From Palsa-461 sp963768185 (GTDB lineage Bacteria; Actinomycetota; Acidimicrobiia; Acidimicrobiales; RAAP-2), in NCBI GenBank assembly GCA_963768185.1, contig CAVYGS010000005.1:434001-498000 (forward strand): 64,000 nucleotides of DNA, read 5' to 3'. Positions 38,131 through 47,654 of this stretch are shown here, in pieces. The notes under the pieces were generated by a model. It saw only the letters and a list, made by a program, of their open reading frames with translations, was not told where the DNA came from and did no database searches. The stretch's first letter is position 1. The number at the start of each line of letters is the position of its first letter. Both the position numbers and the translations under genes were made by a program.

Positions 38131-38283
38131 CGGACGACAGCTCCGATCGCCGACCGACCGGCCGGCGCCAAGACACCCGTAGCTCTCACGCGACCTCGGG
38201 TCTTCTTCCTCTGAGGCCGGTGCGGCCTCCCCAAAGATGCCGTTCCGTTGTACCAGAGGCTCCGTGACAAATCGCGGAACTTG

Positions 38284-38303
38284 GCCCTCGCCCGAGCGAG
38301 GGC
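38284..38303 (-). terminator. Stem-loop downstream of dxs, end of hopanoid operon
   Basis: GCCCTCGC pairs perfectly with GCGAGGGC around a CCGA loop, 20 bases after the dxs stop codon. No U-tract follows, which is usual for actinobacterial terminators. Confidence 0.6.
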
Positions 38304-38322
38304 GGGGAACCTCTCGGGCCGG

Positions 38323-40137
38323 TTAGGGAGCCCCGAGGGCGGCCCGGGGGTCGTCGATGCCGCGCAGGGCGTGCTCGACGCGCCCGGCGATGCCCTCGGC
38401 ATCGAGGCCGAGCGACGCCAGGAGGTCGACGGAACGGCCATGCGGCAGGTACGCCACGGGCACCCCGGCGCACAGCACGCGCGGCGGGTGCTCGCACCGC
38501 CCGCCGAGCGCCGAGGCCACCAGGGAGCCGACGCCGCCCTCCACCACACCGTCTTCGGCCACCAGCACGAGCCGGTGCCCGGCGGCGTGGTCCAGCATGG
38601 CGGGGTCGAGCGGGGTCACCGAGCGCGGGTCCCACACGGTGGCCGAGACCCCGCGAAGCGCCAGCAGCGCCGCGGCGCCCTCGCACGCCGCCAGCAGCTT
38701 GCCGACGCCGATCAGGCAGGCGTCCCGGCCCACGCCGACCAGGCGGGCCGCCAGGCCCTCGCCGGTCCGCTCCGCCGAGACCGCCTCGGTCTTCGGCCAC
38801 CGGATCGCCACCGGGCCGCTGGCCGAGGCGACCGCCCAGCGCAGCATCGTCCCGACCTCCTCGTAGGAGGAGGGCGCGAGCACCGTCATGCCGGGGACCT
38901 TGGTCAACAGCGCGAGGTCGGTCACCCCGTGGTGGCTGGGCCCGTCGTCACCGGTGATCCCGGCGCGATCCAGGCAGAACACGACCGGGAGCCCATGCAG
39001 GCCGACGTCGTAGTACACCTGGTCCCACGCCCGGTTGAGGAACGTGGAGTAGATGGCCACCACCGGGCGGAGCCCGGCCATGGCCATCCCGGCCGCCGCG
39101 GTCACCGCGTGCTGCTCGGCGATGCCCACGTCGAAGAACCGCTCCGGGAACTGCCGGCGGAAGGCGCCCAGCCCGGTGGGTCCCTCCATGGCGGCGGTGA
39201 TCGCGACCACCTCGGGGTGCTCGGAGGCGACCGCGACGACCGCTTCGGCGAACGCCTCGGTGTAGCTGCGCCCCGCCCGCGCGAAAGCGACCCCGGTGTC
39301 GGGGTCGAAGGGCCCGATGTCGTGCAGGCACTTCGCCTCGTCGGCCTCGGCGAAGCGGTAGCCACGGCCCTTCACCGTGTGCACGTGGAGGACTACCGGA
39401 CCGCCCTGTCCGGCGGCCTCCCGCAGGGCGCGCTCAAGCACGGCGGTGTCGTGCCCGTCGACCGGTCCGAAGTACGAGATGCCGAGCGCTTCGAAGAACC
39501 CGGCCGGGGCCTTCGGGTCGCACAGCTCGTCGTCACGCCCCGCCGTGGTGAGGGTGGAGATCGTCGGCGCGTACGAGCGGCCGTTGTCATTGAGCACGAC
39601 GAGGACCGGCGCCCCGGTGACGCCGATGTTGTTGAGCGCCTCGTAGGCGAGTCCTCCGGTGAGCGCCCCGTCGCCCACCACCGCCACCACCCGGCCACCG
39701 CGGCCGAGGAGCGTCCCGGCCTGGGCCATGCCGCACGCGTAGGAGAGCGCCGTCGACGCGTGGCTGTTCTCGACGAGGTCGTGGGCGGACTCGGCCCGAT
39801 TGGGATAGCCCGAGAGCCCGCCACCGCGCCGCAGCCCGACGAAGTCGGCGGCCCGCCCGGTGACCAGCTTGTGGACATAACCCTGGTGGCCGGTGTCCCA
39901 CACGATGCGGTCGACGGGCGACGAGAAGACCCGGTGGAGGGCGAGCGTCAGCTCGACCACGCCCAGGTTCGAGCCGAGGTGCCCGCCGTTGCGGGCGACC
40001 GAGGCGACGAGGAACCGCCGGATGTCGGCCGCCAGCGCCTCCAGCTCGGCCGCGTCCATGGCCGCGACGGCCTCGGGGCTCAGCCCCTCGAGCGCCCCGA
40101 GCGACGGGGCGGGCGCGGCGCGTTCGACGGACTCCAC
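38323..40137 (-). CDS. dxs: 1-deoxy-D-xylulose-5-phosphate synthase
   Basis: The 604-residue thiamine-diphosphate enzyme makes DXP from pyruvate and glyceraldehyde 3-phosphate, first step of the MEP isoprenoid pathway. Seen: GGHLGSNLGVVELTLALHRV and WDTGHQGYVHKLVTGR near the N-terminus. The TPP motif starts VVGDGALTGGLAYEALNN and ends with LVVLNDNG. The transketolase pyrimidine domain reads RFFDVGIAEQHAVTAAAGMA. Complete length. Last gene of the hopanoid operon, two bases after hpnH, so isoprenoid precursor supply is tied to hopanoid synthesis. Confidence 0.96.
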   Translation of the reverse strand: MESVERAAPAPSLGALEGLSPEAVAAMDAAELEALAADIRRFLVASVARNGGHLGSNLGVVELTLALHRVFSSPVDRIVWDTGHQGYVHKLVTGRAADFVGLRRGGGLSGYPNRAESAHDLVENSHASTALSYACGMAQAGTLLGRGGRVVAVVGDGALTGGLAYEALNNIGVTGAPVLVVLNDNGRSYAPTISTLTTAGRDDELCDPKAPAGFFEALGISYFGPVDGHDTAVLERALREAAGQGGPVVLHVHTVKGRGYRFAEADEAKCLHDIGPFDPDTGVAFARAGRSYTEAFAEAVVAVASEHPEVVAITAAMEGPTGLGAFRRQFPERFFDVGIAEQHAVTAAAGMAMAGLRPVVAIYSTFLNRAWDQVYYDVGLHGLPVVFCLDRAGITGDDGPSHHGVTDLALLTKVPGMTVLAPSSYEEVGTMLRWAVASASGPVAIRWPKTEAVSAERTGEGLAARLVGVGRDACLIGVGKLLAACEGAAALLALRGVSATVWDPRSVTPLDPAMLDHAAGHRLVLVAEDGVVEGGVGSLVASALGGRCEHPPRVLCAGVPVAYLPHGRSVDLLASLGLDAEGIAGRVEHALRGIDDPRAALGAP

Positions 40138-40139
40138 GC

Positions 40140-41147
40140 TCAGTGCGTGCTCACGAGGGCGCGGATCGACTGGCGCAGCGAGCCCAGCGACGCGATGACC
40201 GCCGAGGGCTCGTAGCCGCAGTGCGCCATGCAGTTCTCACAGCGCGGGTCCTTGCCCCGCCCGTACTTGGTCCAGTCCGTCGTCTCGACGAGCTCGCGGT
40301 AGCTCGACGCGTAGCCGTCGGCCATGAGATAGCAGGGCCGCTGCCAGCCGAGGACCGAGTAGCTCGGGATCCCCCAGGCCGTGCAGGAGTATTCGACCTT
40401 GCCCTCCAAGAAGTCCAAGAACAACGGCGAGTGGTTGAGCCGCCAGTGCTTGCGGCGCTTCTCGCCGAACGCCTCGGCGAAGAGCTGCCGGGTCTGCTCG
40501 ACGCCCATGAAGTGCTCCTGATCGGGTGCCTTCTCGTACGCGAAAGCCGGCGAGATCATCATCGCGTCGACCTTCAGGTCGTCGTTCAAGAAGTCGAGGA
40601 CGTCACGCACGGTCTTGGGCGAGTCGGTGTTGAAGAACGTGGAGTTGGTGGTGACCCGGAAGCCCCGCGCCTTGGCCTCCCGGACCGCCGCCACCACCTC
40701 GTCGAACACCCCGACCCGGTCGACCGCCGCGTCGTGGCGCTCCCCCAGGCCGTCGACGTGGACGACCCAGGAGAAGAAGTGGGAGGGGGTGAAGCGCTCC
40801 AGGCGGCGGCGCAACAGCACCGCGTTGGTGCAGAGATAGACGTAGACCTTCCGGCGGACCAGCTCGGCCACGATCTTGTCGATGTCGGGGTGCAGCAGCG
40901 GCTCGCCGCCGGCGATCGACACCATGGGGGTGCCGCTCTCCTCCACCGCACCGACGATGTCGGCGACCGAGAGCCTCTTGCGCAGGATGTCGGTCGGGTG
41001 CTGGATCTTCCCGCAGCCCGGGCAGGACAGGTTGCAGGCGAACAGCGGCTCGATCTCGACGATGAAGGGGTAGTACTGCTTCTTCTTCACCTTGTTCCGG
41101 AGCAGGTGGGCCCCGATCCGAAGGTTCTGTCGCATGGGAATGGGCAT
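40140..41147 (-). CDS. hpnH: Hopanoid biosynthesis radical SAM protein HpnH
   Basis: The 335-residue radical SAM enzyme joins adenosine from SAM to diploptene, giving adenosylhopane. The cluster motif is CNLSCPGCGK (CxxxCxxC, about residues 38-45). GTPMVSIAGGEPLLHPDIDK and VYLCTNAVLLRRRLERFTPS are typical of HpnH. The C-terminal SPASM-like Cys group (DPRCENCMAHCGYEPSAV) is present. It lies between the hpnG-ispH fusion (overlap of the stop and start) and dxs. Confidence 0.95.
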   Translation of the reverse strand: MPIPMRQNLRIGAHLLRNKVKKKQYYPFIVEIEPLFACNLSCPGCGKIQHPTDILRKRLSVADIVGAVEESGTPMVSIAGGEPLLHPDIDKIVAELVRRKVYVYLCTNAVLLRRRLERFTPSHFFSWVVHVDGLGERHDAAVDRVGVFDEVVAAVREAKARGFRVTTNSTFFNTDSPKTVRDVLDFLNDDLKVDAMMISPAFAYEKAPDQEHFMGVEQTRQLFAEAFGEKRRKHWRLNHSPLFLDFLEGKVEYSCTAWGIPSYSVLGWQRPCYLMADGYASSYRELVETTDWTKYGRGKDPRCENCMAHCGYEPSAVIASLGSLRQSIRALVSTH

Positions 41148-42613
41148 CAGCGCACCTGCTGTGGGAGAGAGAAGTGGACGGTTTCTTCGATGGTTCGGTG
41201 CTCGGCGACCTCGGTCGGTCCGAGTCCGGAGAGCACCTGGACAAGCTCACGGACGAGCGACTCAGGGGCCGACGCCCCGGCGGTGACGCCGACCACCCGG
41301 GCCCGGGCCAGCCAGCCGAGGTCGAGGTGGGCCGCATCCTCGACCAGCTCGGTCCGGCACCCCTCGCGGCGGGCGACCTCGACCAGGCGCGCCGTGTTGG
41401 AGGAGTTGGCCGACCCCACCACCAGCATGAGGTCGCATCGCCCGGCAAGCGAGCGGGCGGCGTCCTGGCGGTTCTGGCTGGCGTAGCAGATGTCGTTGGC
41501 GCTCGGCCCGACGATGCCCTCGAAGCGCCCCCGCAGCGCGTCGATGACCTCGGCCGTCTCGTCGACCGCCAGGGTGGTCTGGGTGAGGTACGCGACCGGC
41601 GTGTCCTGGCCATAGGGCAGGTGCTCGACGTCGCTCACGCGCTCGACCAGGTCGATGCCGCCGGGGACCTCGCCGAGCGTCCCCACCACCTCTTCGTGCT
41701 CGGCGTGGCCGATCAGCACGATGCGCCGTCCCTGCGAGGCGAACCGGCGCGCCTCGTGGTGGACCTTCGCCACGAGTGGGCAGGTGGCGTCGATGACCGA
41801 GAGGTCGGCCCGGGCGGCCGCCTCCGAGCGCACCTCCGGGGACACACCGTGGGCCGCCAGCACGACGGTCGCGCCGTCGGGCACCTCGTCGAGCTCCTCG
41901 ACGAAGATCGCGCCCTTTGACTCGAGGTCGGCCACCACGTGCGCGTTGTGCACGATCTGCCGGCGCACGTAGACGGGGGCGCCGAAGCGGTCGATGGCAC
42001 GCTCGACGATCTCGATGGCCCGTTCCACGCCCGCACAGAACGAGCGGGGCGCCGCCAACTCGATGCGGCGTGGACCGACGGCGGCGGCCCAGGCCTCGAG
42101 AGCCGGCCGCACCCGACGCAACGCGGCCAGCGCTCGAAGCCCCCCCAAAACCGGGCCGCCATCCAGCGAGTCGGCGACGCTGCGCACGACCACGAACGGT
42201 GTGGCGCCCAGGGTATCGGCCAGCCACGCCGACTCCATGTCGGCGGCCAGCACCCCGCCCTCCCCGAGCGCGGCCCGCTCGCCGGCGCGGGCAAAGCGCG
42301 GCACCGACACCATGGGGCCCAGGCGGACCCGGCAGCCCCGACGCTCGAGCTCGCCGGCGACGAGCGGCGCCGCCGGCAGCGGGCGGGAGCGGCCGTCGAC
42401 CGTGCGCAGCGCCGTCGCCACCACCACGTCACCGGCCCGCAGCCCAGGGGCGACCCCACCGGCCACCCCGGCCATCGCGACCGCGATCGGGCCCTCGGCC
42501 GGGCGAACGGTGGCCGTCGCGGCGCGCTGGGGACCCATGCCGATCACCTGGACGCGGCCCCCCACCGCCAGCGCCTCGACCCGCAACGCGGTCAGGACTC
42601 GGAGCTCAGCCAC
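41147..42613 (-). CDS. Fusion of HpnG-type nucleosidase and IspH (HMBPP reductase)
   Basis: Residues 1 to about 178 form a purine-nucleosidase fold (VIGMGPQRAATATV, AMAGVAGGVAPGLRAGDVVV, AADMESAWLADTL), as in HpnG, which removes adenine from adenosylhopane. Residues about 180-488 are a full IspH. Its three Fe-S cysteines lie in RSFCAGVERA, DATCPLVAKV and NDICYASQNRQ; GHAEHEEVVGT, YLTQTTLAVDE and SANSSNTARL are also present. IspH makes IPP/DMAPP in the MEP pathway. GTG 42613 follows GGAGGAG and overlaps the shc stop. No stop or start signal separates the two halves. Confidence 0.9.
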   Translation of the reverse strand: MAELRVLTALRVEALAVGGRVQVIGMGPQRAATATVRPAEGPIAVAMAGVAGGVAPGLRAGDVVVATALRTVDGRSRPLPAAPLVAGELERRGCRVRLGPMVSVPRFARAGERAALGEGGVLAADMESAWLADTLGATPFVVVRSVADSLDGGPVLGGLRALAALRRVRPALEAWAAAVGPRRIELAAPRSFCAGVERAIEIVERAIDRFGAPVYVRRQIVHNAHVVADLESKGAIFVEELDEVPDGATVVLAAHGVSPEVRSEAAARADLSVIDATCPLVAKVHHEARRFASQGRRIVLIGHAEHEEVVGTLGEVPGGIDLVERVSDVEHLPYGQDTPVAYLTQTTLAVDETAEVIDALRGRFEGIVGPSANDICYASQNRQDAARSLAGRCDLMLVVGSANSSNTARLVEVARREGCRTELVEDAAHLDLGWLARARVVGVTAGASAPESLVRELVQVLSGLGPTEVAEHRTIEETVHFSLPQQVR

Positions 42614-44481
42614 AACCCTCCTCCCGCGCCACATAGCGGCCGAGGGCCGAGACCGGGAAGACCATCCGGTAGAGGTGGTAGTTGATGTAGAAGGCGCCGG
42701 GGAAGCCGGTGCCGGTGAACCACGGCTCGTCCCAGGTGCCGTCCTCGCGCTGGGTGTCGACGAGGAACCGCACGCCGCGGGCCGCCGCGTCGCGCTCGTT
42801 CGCCGCCACCAGACCCTGCAGCGCCCATGCGGTCTGCGACGCCGTCGAGGTCCCGCGGCCGCGCCAGGAAGGGTCGTCGTAGGAGCGGAGGTCCTCGCCC
42901 CAGCCGCCGTCGGCGTTCTGGTGCTCCACCAGCCAGGCGACCGACCGCCCGATCACCGGGTCGTCGGGGGCGACACCGGCCGCGGTCGAGCGCGACCATC
43001 GCCGCTCCGGTGCCGTAGACGTGGTTGGCACCCCAGCGGCCGTACCACGACCCGTCGTCCTCCTGGGCGGCGAGCAGCCACTCGACACCCCGGCGGGTGG
43101 CCTCGGGCGCTCGCCCGATGGTCGCGAGCATCTCGACGACGTGGGCGGTCACATCGGCGCTCGGCGGGTCGATCAGCTCGCCGAAGTCGCAGAACGGGTG
43201 CTCGCGACACAGCGTCCGGGTGTTGTCGACGTCGAAGGCACCCCAACCGCCGTCGGCGCATTGCATGCCGAGCACCCAGGCGACGCCGCGCTCGAGCGAC
43301 GGGTCGTCCGCCACCTCGGTGCGGGCCAACGCCAGCACGACCTCAGCGGTGTCGTCGATGTCGGGGTACCAGTCGTTCTCGAACTCGAACGCCCAACCGC
43401 CCGGCTCGAGGTTCGGTCGCCGGACCGCCCAGTCGCCCCGCCGGGTGATCTCCTCGTCGACGACCCAGCGCGCCGCGGTCTCCAGCACCGGGTCGTCGGG
43501 CTTCAGGCCGGCGTCGGCCAGGGCGATGATCGCCAGCACGGTGTCCCACACCGGCGACTGGCAGGCCTCGAGCCGCCGGCCGGCGTCGTCGGTGATCGTG
43601 AACGCGTCGAGCCCCGCCAACGCGCCCCGCAGCACGGGGTGACCGAGCGAGTAGCCGCGCAGCTGCAGCGCCATCATCGAGTAGACCCACGGCGGCTGGA
43701 TGCCGCCCCAACCCCCGTCGTTCTCCTGGTGCTCGACGATCCAGCGCTCCGCCTTGGCCAACGCGGCCCGCCGGAGGAACCGAAGCGGCCGGCGCTCGTA
43801 GCGGTGCAGCAGCCGGTCGAGGAGCGTGAGGCGGCCCGCCCAGGTCGAAAGCGGCGGGGTCGCGACAATCCGGCGCCCGGTGAACAGCTCGTCGATGCGC
43901 ACGCCCAGGTCACGGACCGGGCGGTAGTGCGAGACCACCGTCAAAGCGACCACGGTCTGGCGGGCCCAGCAGGCGAAGTCGTAGATGTTGAGCGGGCACC
44001 AGCGCGGCAGGAAGATCAGCTCGGGTGGGAGGACCGGCAGGTCCTCCCACGGCCACAGCCCGAAGAGCGCGAGCCAGATGCGGGTGAAGACCCGAGTCGC
44101 CTCGATCCCACCGGAGGTGAGGATGAAGGCGGCGGCCCGGCGCATATGGGGCTCGTCCGGCGAGTCGCCGGCCAGCCGCAGCGCCAGGTAGGCCTCGACC
44201 GTCGTCGACAGCTCGGGCGGCCCGCCGAAGAAGTTGGCCCAGGTCCCGTCGTCGCGCTGGTTGGCCCTGATCCAGGTGGCCGCGGCCGCGGTCTCCTCCT
44301 CGGTGCGGATGCCCAGGAACTGGCGGAGCAGGAGGTCCTCGGCGTCCATCGTGACGTTGGTCTCGAGCTCGCCCTTCCAGTACCCCGAGGCGTGCCGCAT
44401 CGCCACGAGTGCGTCGCGTGCAGCGTCCAGGCAGGCGCGCGCCGAGCGAACCGGCCCTTCCTTCTCGGCGGTGACGGTCAT
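42606..44481 (-). CDS. shc: Squalene-hopene cyclase, one frameshift
   Basis: About 625 residues. The catalytic acid motif DIDDTAEVVLAL is intact, and QW repeats are visible (DGGWGAFDVDNTRTLCREHP, QENDGGWGGIQPPWVYSMMA, DDGSWYGRWGANHVYGTG). The enzyme cyclises squalene to hopene/hopanol on the membrane. One extra base near 42984-42985 (GACCGCGGCC on the coding strand) shifts the last 125 residues. The correct continuation, AAGVAPDDPVIGRSVAWLVE to the stop at 42606, carries the final QW motifs. The uncorrected frame runs to 42592. Start overlaps the polyprenyl synthase stop by 4 bp. Confidence 0.9.
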
Positions 44482-45452
44482 CGGTCCCGCTCGATCACAA
44501 AGCGCGCGATTGCGGCCAGCTCGTCCCGGTAGCGCTCGACGAGCGGCACCGACTCGATCGCCTCCAGCGCCTCGGACAGGGCGCGGTCCGCGATGGCCAT
44601 CACCTCGGCGCGCGCGCCGGTCGCCTCGATCAGTCGGGTGGCCTCGGACACGTCGGACTCAGTGGCCACGGCATCGAGCACGGCGGCCAGGCGATCGCCG
44701 GCGACGGCCCGGGCGATGGCCACCGGAAGGCTCTTCTTGTGGGTGATCAGGTCGCTCCCCACCGGCTTGCCCGTCGTCGCCGGCTCGCCCCAGATGCCGA
44801 GGACATCGTCGACCGCCTGGAAGGCGACCCCCACCCGGAGCCCGAAGGTGCCGAGCGCCTTGATCGCCGCGTCGTCGGCGCCGGCCAGAACCGCCCCGAT
44901 CGCCGATGCGCACGACAAGAGCGCCCCGGTCTTGCCCTCCTCCATCTTCAGGCACTCATCGGCGCTCACCTCGCCCCGGCCTTCGAAGGCCATGTCGTCG
45001 GCTTGGCCCGAGATCATGAGCGCGGTGGCCTCGGTGAGCAGCTGCGCGGCGCGCACGCGGGGCCCGGTCGGATCCTCCAGGAGGAGCTGGGTCGCGAGGT
45101 TGGCCAGCGCGTCGCCGACCACGATCGCTCGTCCCGTGCCGAAGGCGGCCCAGACCGTGGGCCGGTGCCGCCGCTCCTCGTCGTTGTCGATGATGTCGTC
45201 GTGGATCAGCGAGTAGTTGTGGACCAGCTCGACCGCCACCGCCCCGAGCACGCCGTCGGACTCGCGCCCGCTGCACGCCGCGGCGCCGATCACCGCCAAC
45301 GCGGCACGGACGCCCTTGCCCCCGCCCGCCAGGTGGTGCAGCGCGGGCTCCCGCAGCTCCGGCTCGAGGCGCCGCACGGCATCTTCCAGCTCGGGTCGCA
45401 CCAGGCCCGAGGCGCGGGCGAGCGCCTCTTCGGCCCTCCGGTGGTCGCTCAC
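44478..45452 (-). CDS. Polyprenyl diphosphate synthase (trans, FPP/GGPP type)
   Basis: The 324-residue isoprenyl chain-elongation enzyme has the first Asp-rich motif LIHDDIIDNDEERRHRPT (DDxxD) and the second FQAVDDVLGIWGEPATTGKP; GGGKGVRAALAV is the substrate-binding GK(R) block. In this operon the natural product is farnesyl diphosphate for squalene, but chain length cannot be read reliably from the residues before DDIID. GTG 45452 overlaps the hpnE stop (GTGA) and the gene ends overlapping shc. Confidence 0.9.
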   Translation of the reverse strand: MSDHRRAEEALARASGLVRPELEDAVRRLEPELREPALHHLAGGGKGVRAALAVIGAAACSGRESDGVLGAVAVELVHNYSLIHDDIIDNDEERRHRPTVWAAFGTGRAIVVGDALANLATQLLLEDPTGPRVRAAQLLTEATALMISGQADDMAFEGRGEVSADECLKMEEGKTGALLSCASAIGAVLAGADDAAIKALGTFGLRVGVAFQAVDDVLGIWGEPATTGKPVGSDLITHKKSLPVAIARAVAGDRLAAVLDAVATESDVSEATRLIEATGARAEVMAIADRALSEALEAIESVPLVERYRDELAAIARFVIERDR

Positions 45453-46821
45453 GAGGCCACCTGGGCGAGCTGGGCCTCGTCGTGCGGGCTCGTGCCCAGC
45501 CGTGCCAGCGCCGCCGTGGCGGCCGCGTTGCCGCTGCGGACCGCGCCCTCCATGGTGGCCGGCCAGCCGGTGCGGCACCACGCGCCCGCCACGAACACCC
45601 GCTCGAGCGGGGTCGTCTCGGCCGGACGGAGCGCTCCACTGCCGGGCGTGGCGCGGAACGTCGCCGCTCTCTCGCGAGACGACGCCGTCGAGCAGCTTCG
45701 TCCCGCGCACCTCGGGCAACACGTCGCCGAGCGCGCCGAGGTAGTCCGCGACGAGCTCCTCGGGACGCCGTCCGATCTCCGCGTCGGCGGCGGACAGCGA
45801 GATCGAGAGGCACTGCTCCTCGCCTGGCCCCTCCGGATCGCCGAAGTGCGCCGAGCCGGTCCGGTCGAAGACGAACTGCACCGGCGAGCGGACGCAGGCG
45901 AACATCTCGAGGTCGGTGACCCGGCGGTCGAGCACCAGGTGGACGTTCACGATCGGGGAGGCCCCCAGCAGCTCCACCGGCCCGATCGCATCACGGCCGA
46001 GCAGCCCGGACGCGACCTCGGGGGGCGTGGTCACGATCACCGTCTCGGCCTCGATCACGCGGTCACCGACCGACACGCGCCGCGCCCCGGGTCCGCTCGC
46101 ATCCAGATCGCCGACGCTGCATCCGAGCAGCACCTCCACGCCGGCCGCCGACAGCGCGTGAGCGCCCGAGCTGCCGTGGAGCTCGCCCAGGGGGACCCTC
46201 GACCAGCCGATGTCGCCGGCGTCGGCACGGTCGAGCAACCCGGTGCGGAACACCATGGCCGCCAGCGCGAGCGAAGCCTCCTTCGCCGAGACGTTCAGCG
46301 TCGGCAGCGCGATCAGATTCCAGAGGGCTTCGATCGCCCCGGCGGACTGGCCGCGGGCGGCCAACCACGGCCCGAAGGCCACGTCGTCGAGCGCGGGGTC
46401 GTCCAGGTCCAGCCGCTTGAGCGCGAGGGCGGGGCGGCCGAGGCGCGCCCGCTCGGCCATCGACAGGTGCCCGTAGCGAGCCAGCGCGCCGGCGAGGTGC
46501 AACGGGGCGGGCAGCGCGCTGACGAGAGATCACCGCCGGCTTGGCCCCGGGTGCGAGCACCGGGACAGAAAGGCGCGGCTGCAGCGTGGTGAGCCCGGTG
46601 GCGCCGAGTCGCTCGAGCAGGTCGCGGTAGGCGGAGCAGCAGCGCAGGAACACGTGCTGGCCGTTGTCGAACCAGCGACCCTTGCGCTTGAACGACCACG
46701 TGAGGCCGCCCAACTTCCCGCGGCGCTCGACCAGGGTGACCGAAGCGCCGGCATCGGTGGCGCGCAGCGCAGCGGCGATCCCGGCCAACCCGCCGCCGAC
46801 GACCACGACGTCGCGCCTCAC
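45449..46821 (-). CDS. hpnE: Squalene-associated FAD-dependent desaturase HpnE, two frameshifts
   Basis: GTG 46821 begins the FAD-binding fold VVVVGGGLAGIAAALRATDA followed by VERRGKLGGLTWSFKR, as in HpnE, which completes squalene from hydroxysqualene. The frame breaks near 46519-46526. The second frame carries HLAGALARYGHLSMAERARL through QFVFDRTGSAHFGDPEG, and a further break near 45666-45674 leads to RERAATFRATPGSGALRP and VFVAGAWCRTGWPATMEGAV to the stop at 45449. Both breaks are insertion-type. Overlaps hpnD and the polyprenyl synthase by 4 bp each. Confidence 0.88.
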
Positions 46822-47654
46822 GACGACATCCCGGCCAGGGCCCGCGCCGCGACGAGGGCCTTCTCCCGGCCCGACAGCGACACTCGCCCAGCGGTGACCG
46901 AGAGCGGATCGGCCTCGATCCGCACCAAGAGGCGCCGATAGATGCCGGCCATCGCGCCGACGCAGGCCCGGCTCCGGCGATCGAGCAACGGCAATAGCTC
47001 CAACCCGCGGGAGAACCACGAATGCGCCCGGGTGCACTCGAACGCGACCAGGGCCGCGATCGCCTCCGGTGGCCCCGAGAGGTCGGCCGGACATCCCGCA
47101 GCCGCCGCGTCGGCGGCGGGCAGGTACACCCGCCCGTTCCCCCGATCCTCCACGACGTCGCGCAGGATGTTGGTGAGCTGCAGGGCGACGCCGAGGTCGT
47201 CGGCCAACGCCAACGCACCCTCCCGCTCGCTCGCTCCGAAGACGGCGAGCGACAGCCGCCCGACAGTCCCGGCCACCCGGCGGCAGTACCCGACGAGGTC
47301 GTCGATCGTCTCGTAGTGGGTGCCGTGCACGTCCATCTCGCAGCCCTCGATGAGCTCGGCGAACGCACCCATGGGCAGGCGGTAGCGCGTGGCCGCGTCG
47401 GCGACCGCGACCATGACCGGGTCGTCGGCCTCGTCGAGCGCCTCGATGTCCTTGCGGACACGGCTCAGCCCACTCATCTTCTCCTCGGCGCTCCCCTCGC
47501 CGTCGCCGATATCGTCGATGCGGCGGGCGAGCGCATAGACGGCCGACAGGGCGCGGCGCTCGGGCGGACGGAGCAGGCGGATCCCGTACGCGAAGTTCTT
47601 GGCCTCGCGCCGGGTGATCGCCTCGCACTCGTCATATGCCGCATCGACGTTCAC
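46818..47654 (-). CDS. hpnD: Presqualene diphosphate synthase HpnD
   Basis: The 278-residue squalene/phytoene synthase-family enzyme condenses two FPP to presqualene diphosphate. Asp-rich motifs are LARRIDDIGDGEGSAEEK and LTNILRDVVEDRGNGRVYLP. The N-terminus AAYDECEAITRREAKNFAYG is diagnostic of this subfamily. GTG 47654 overlaps the hpnC stop and the 3' end overlaps hpnE, so translation is coupled throughout. Confidence 0.94.
   Translation of the reverse strand: MNVDAAYDECEAITRREAKNFAYGIRLLRPPERRALSAVYALARRIDDIGDGEGSAEEKMSGLSRVRKDIEALDEADDPVMVAVADAATRYRLPMGAFAELIEGCEMDVHGTHYETIDDLVGYCRRVAGTVGRLSLAVFGASEREGALALADDLGVALQLTNILRDVVEDRGNGRVYLPAADAAAAGCPADLSGPPEAIAALVAFECTRAHSWFSRGLELLPLLDRRSRACVGAMAGIYRRLLVRIEADPLSVTAGRVSLSGREKALVAARALAGMSS

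Noticed and set aside
46063..47628. Open frame of 521 codons spanning parts of hpnD and hpnE
   Set aside because: Only its second half (after GTG 46821) is the real HpnE N-terminus; the first half is an out-of-frame reading of hpnD.
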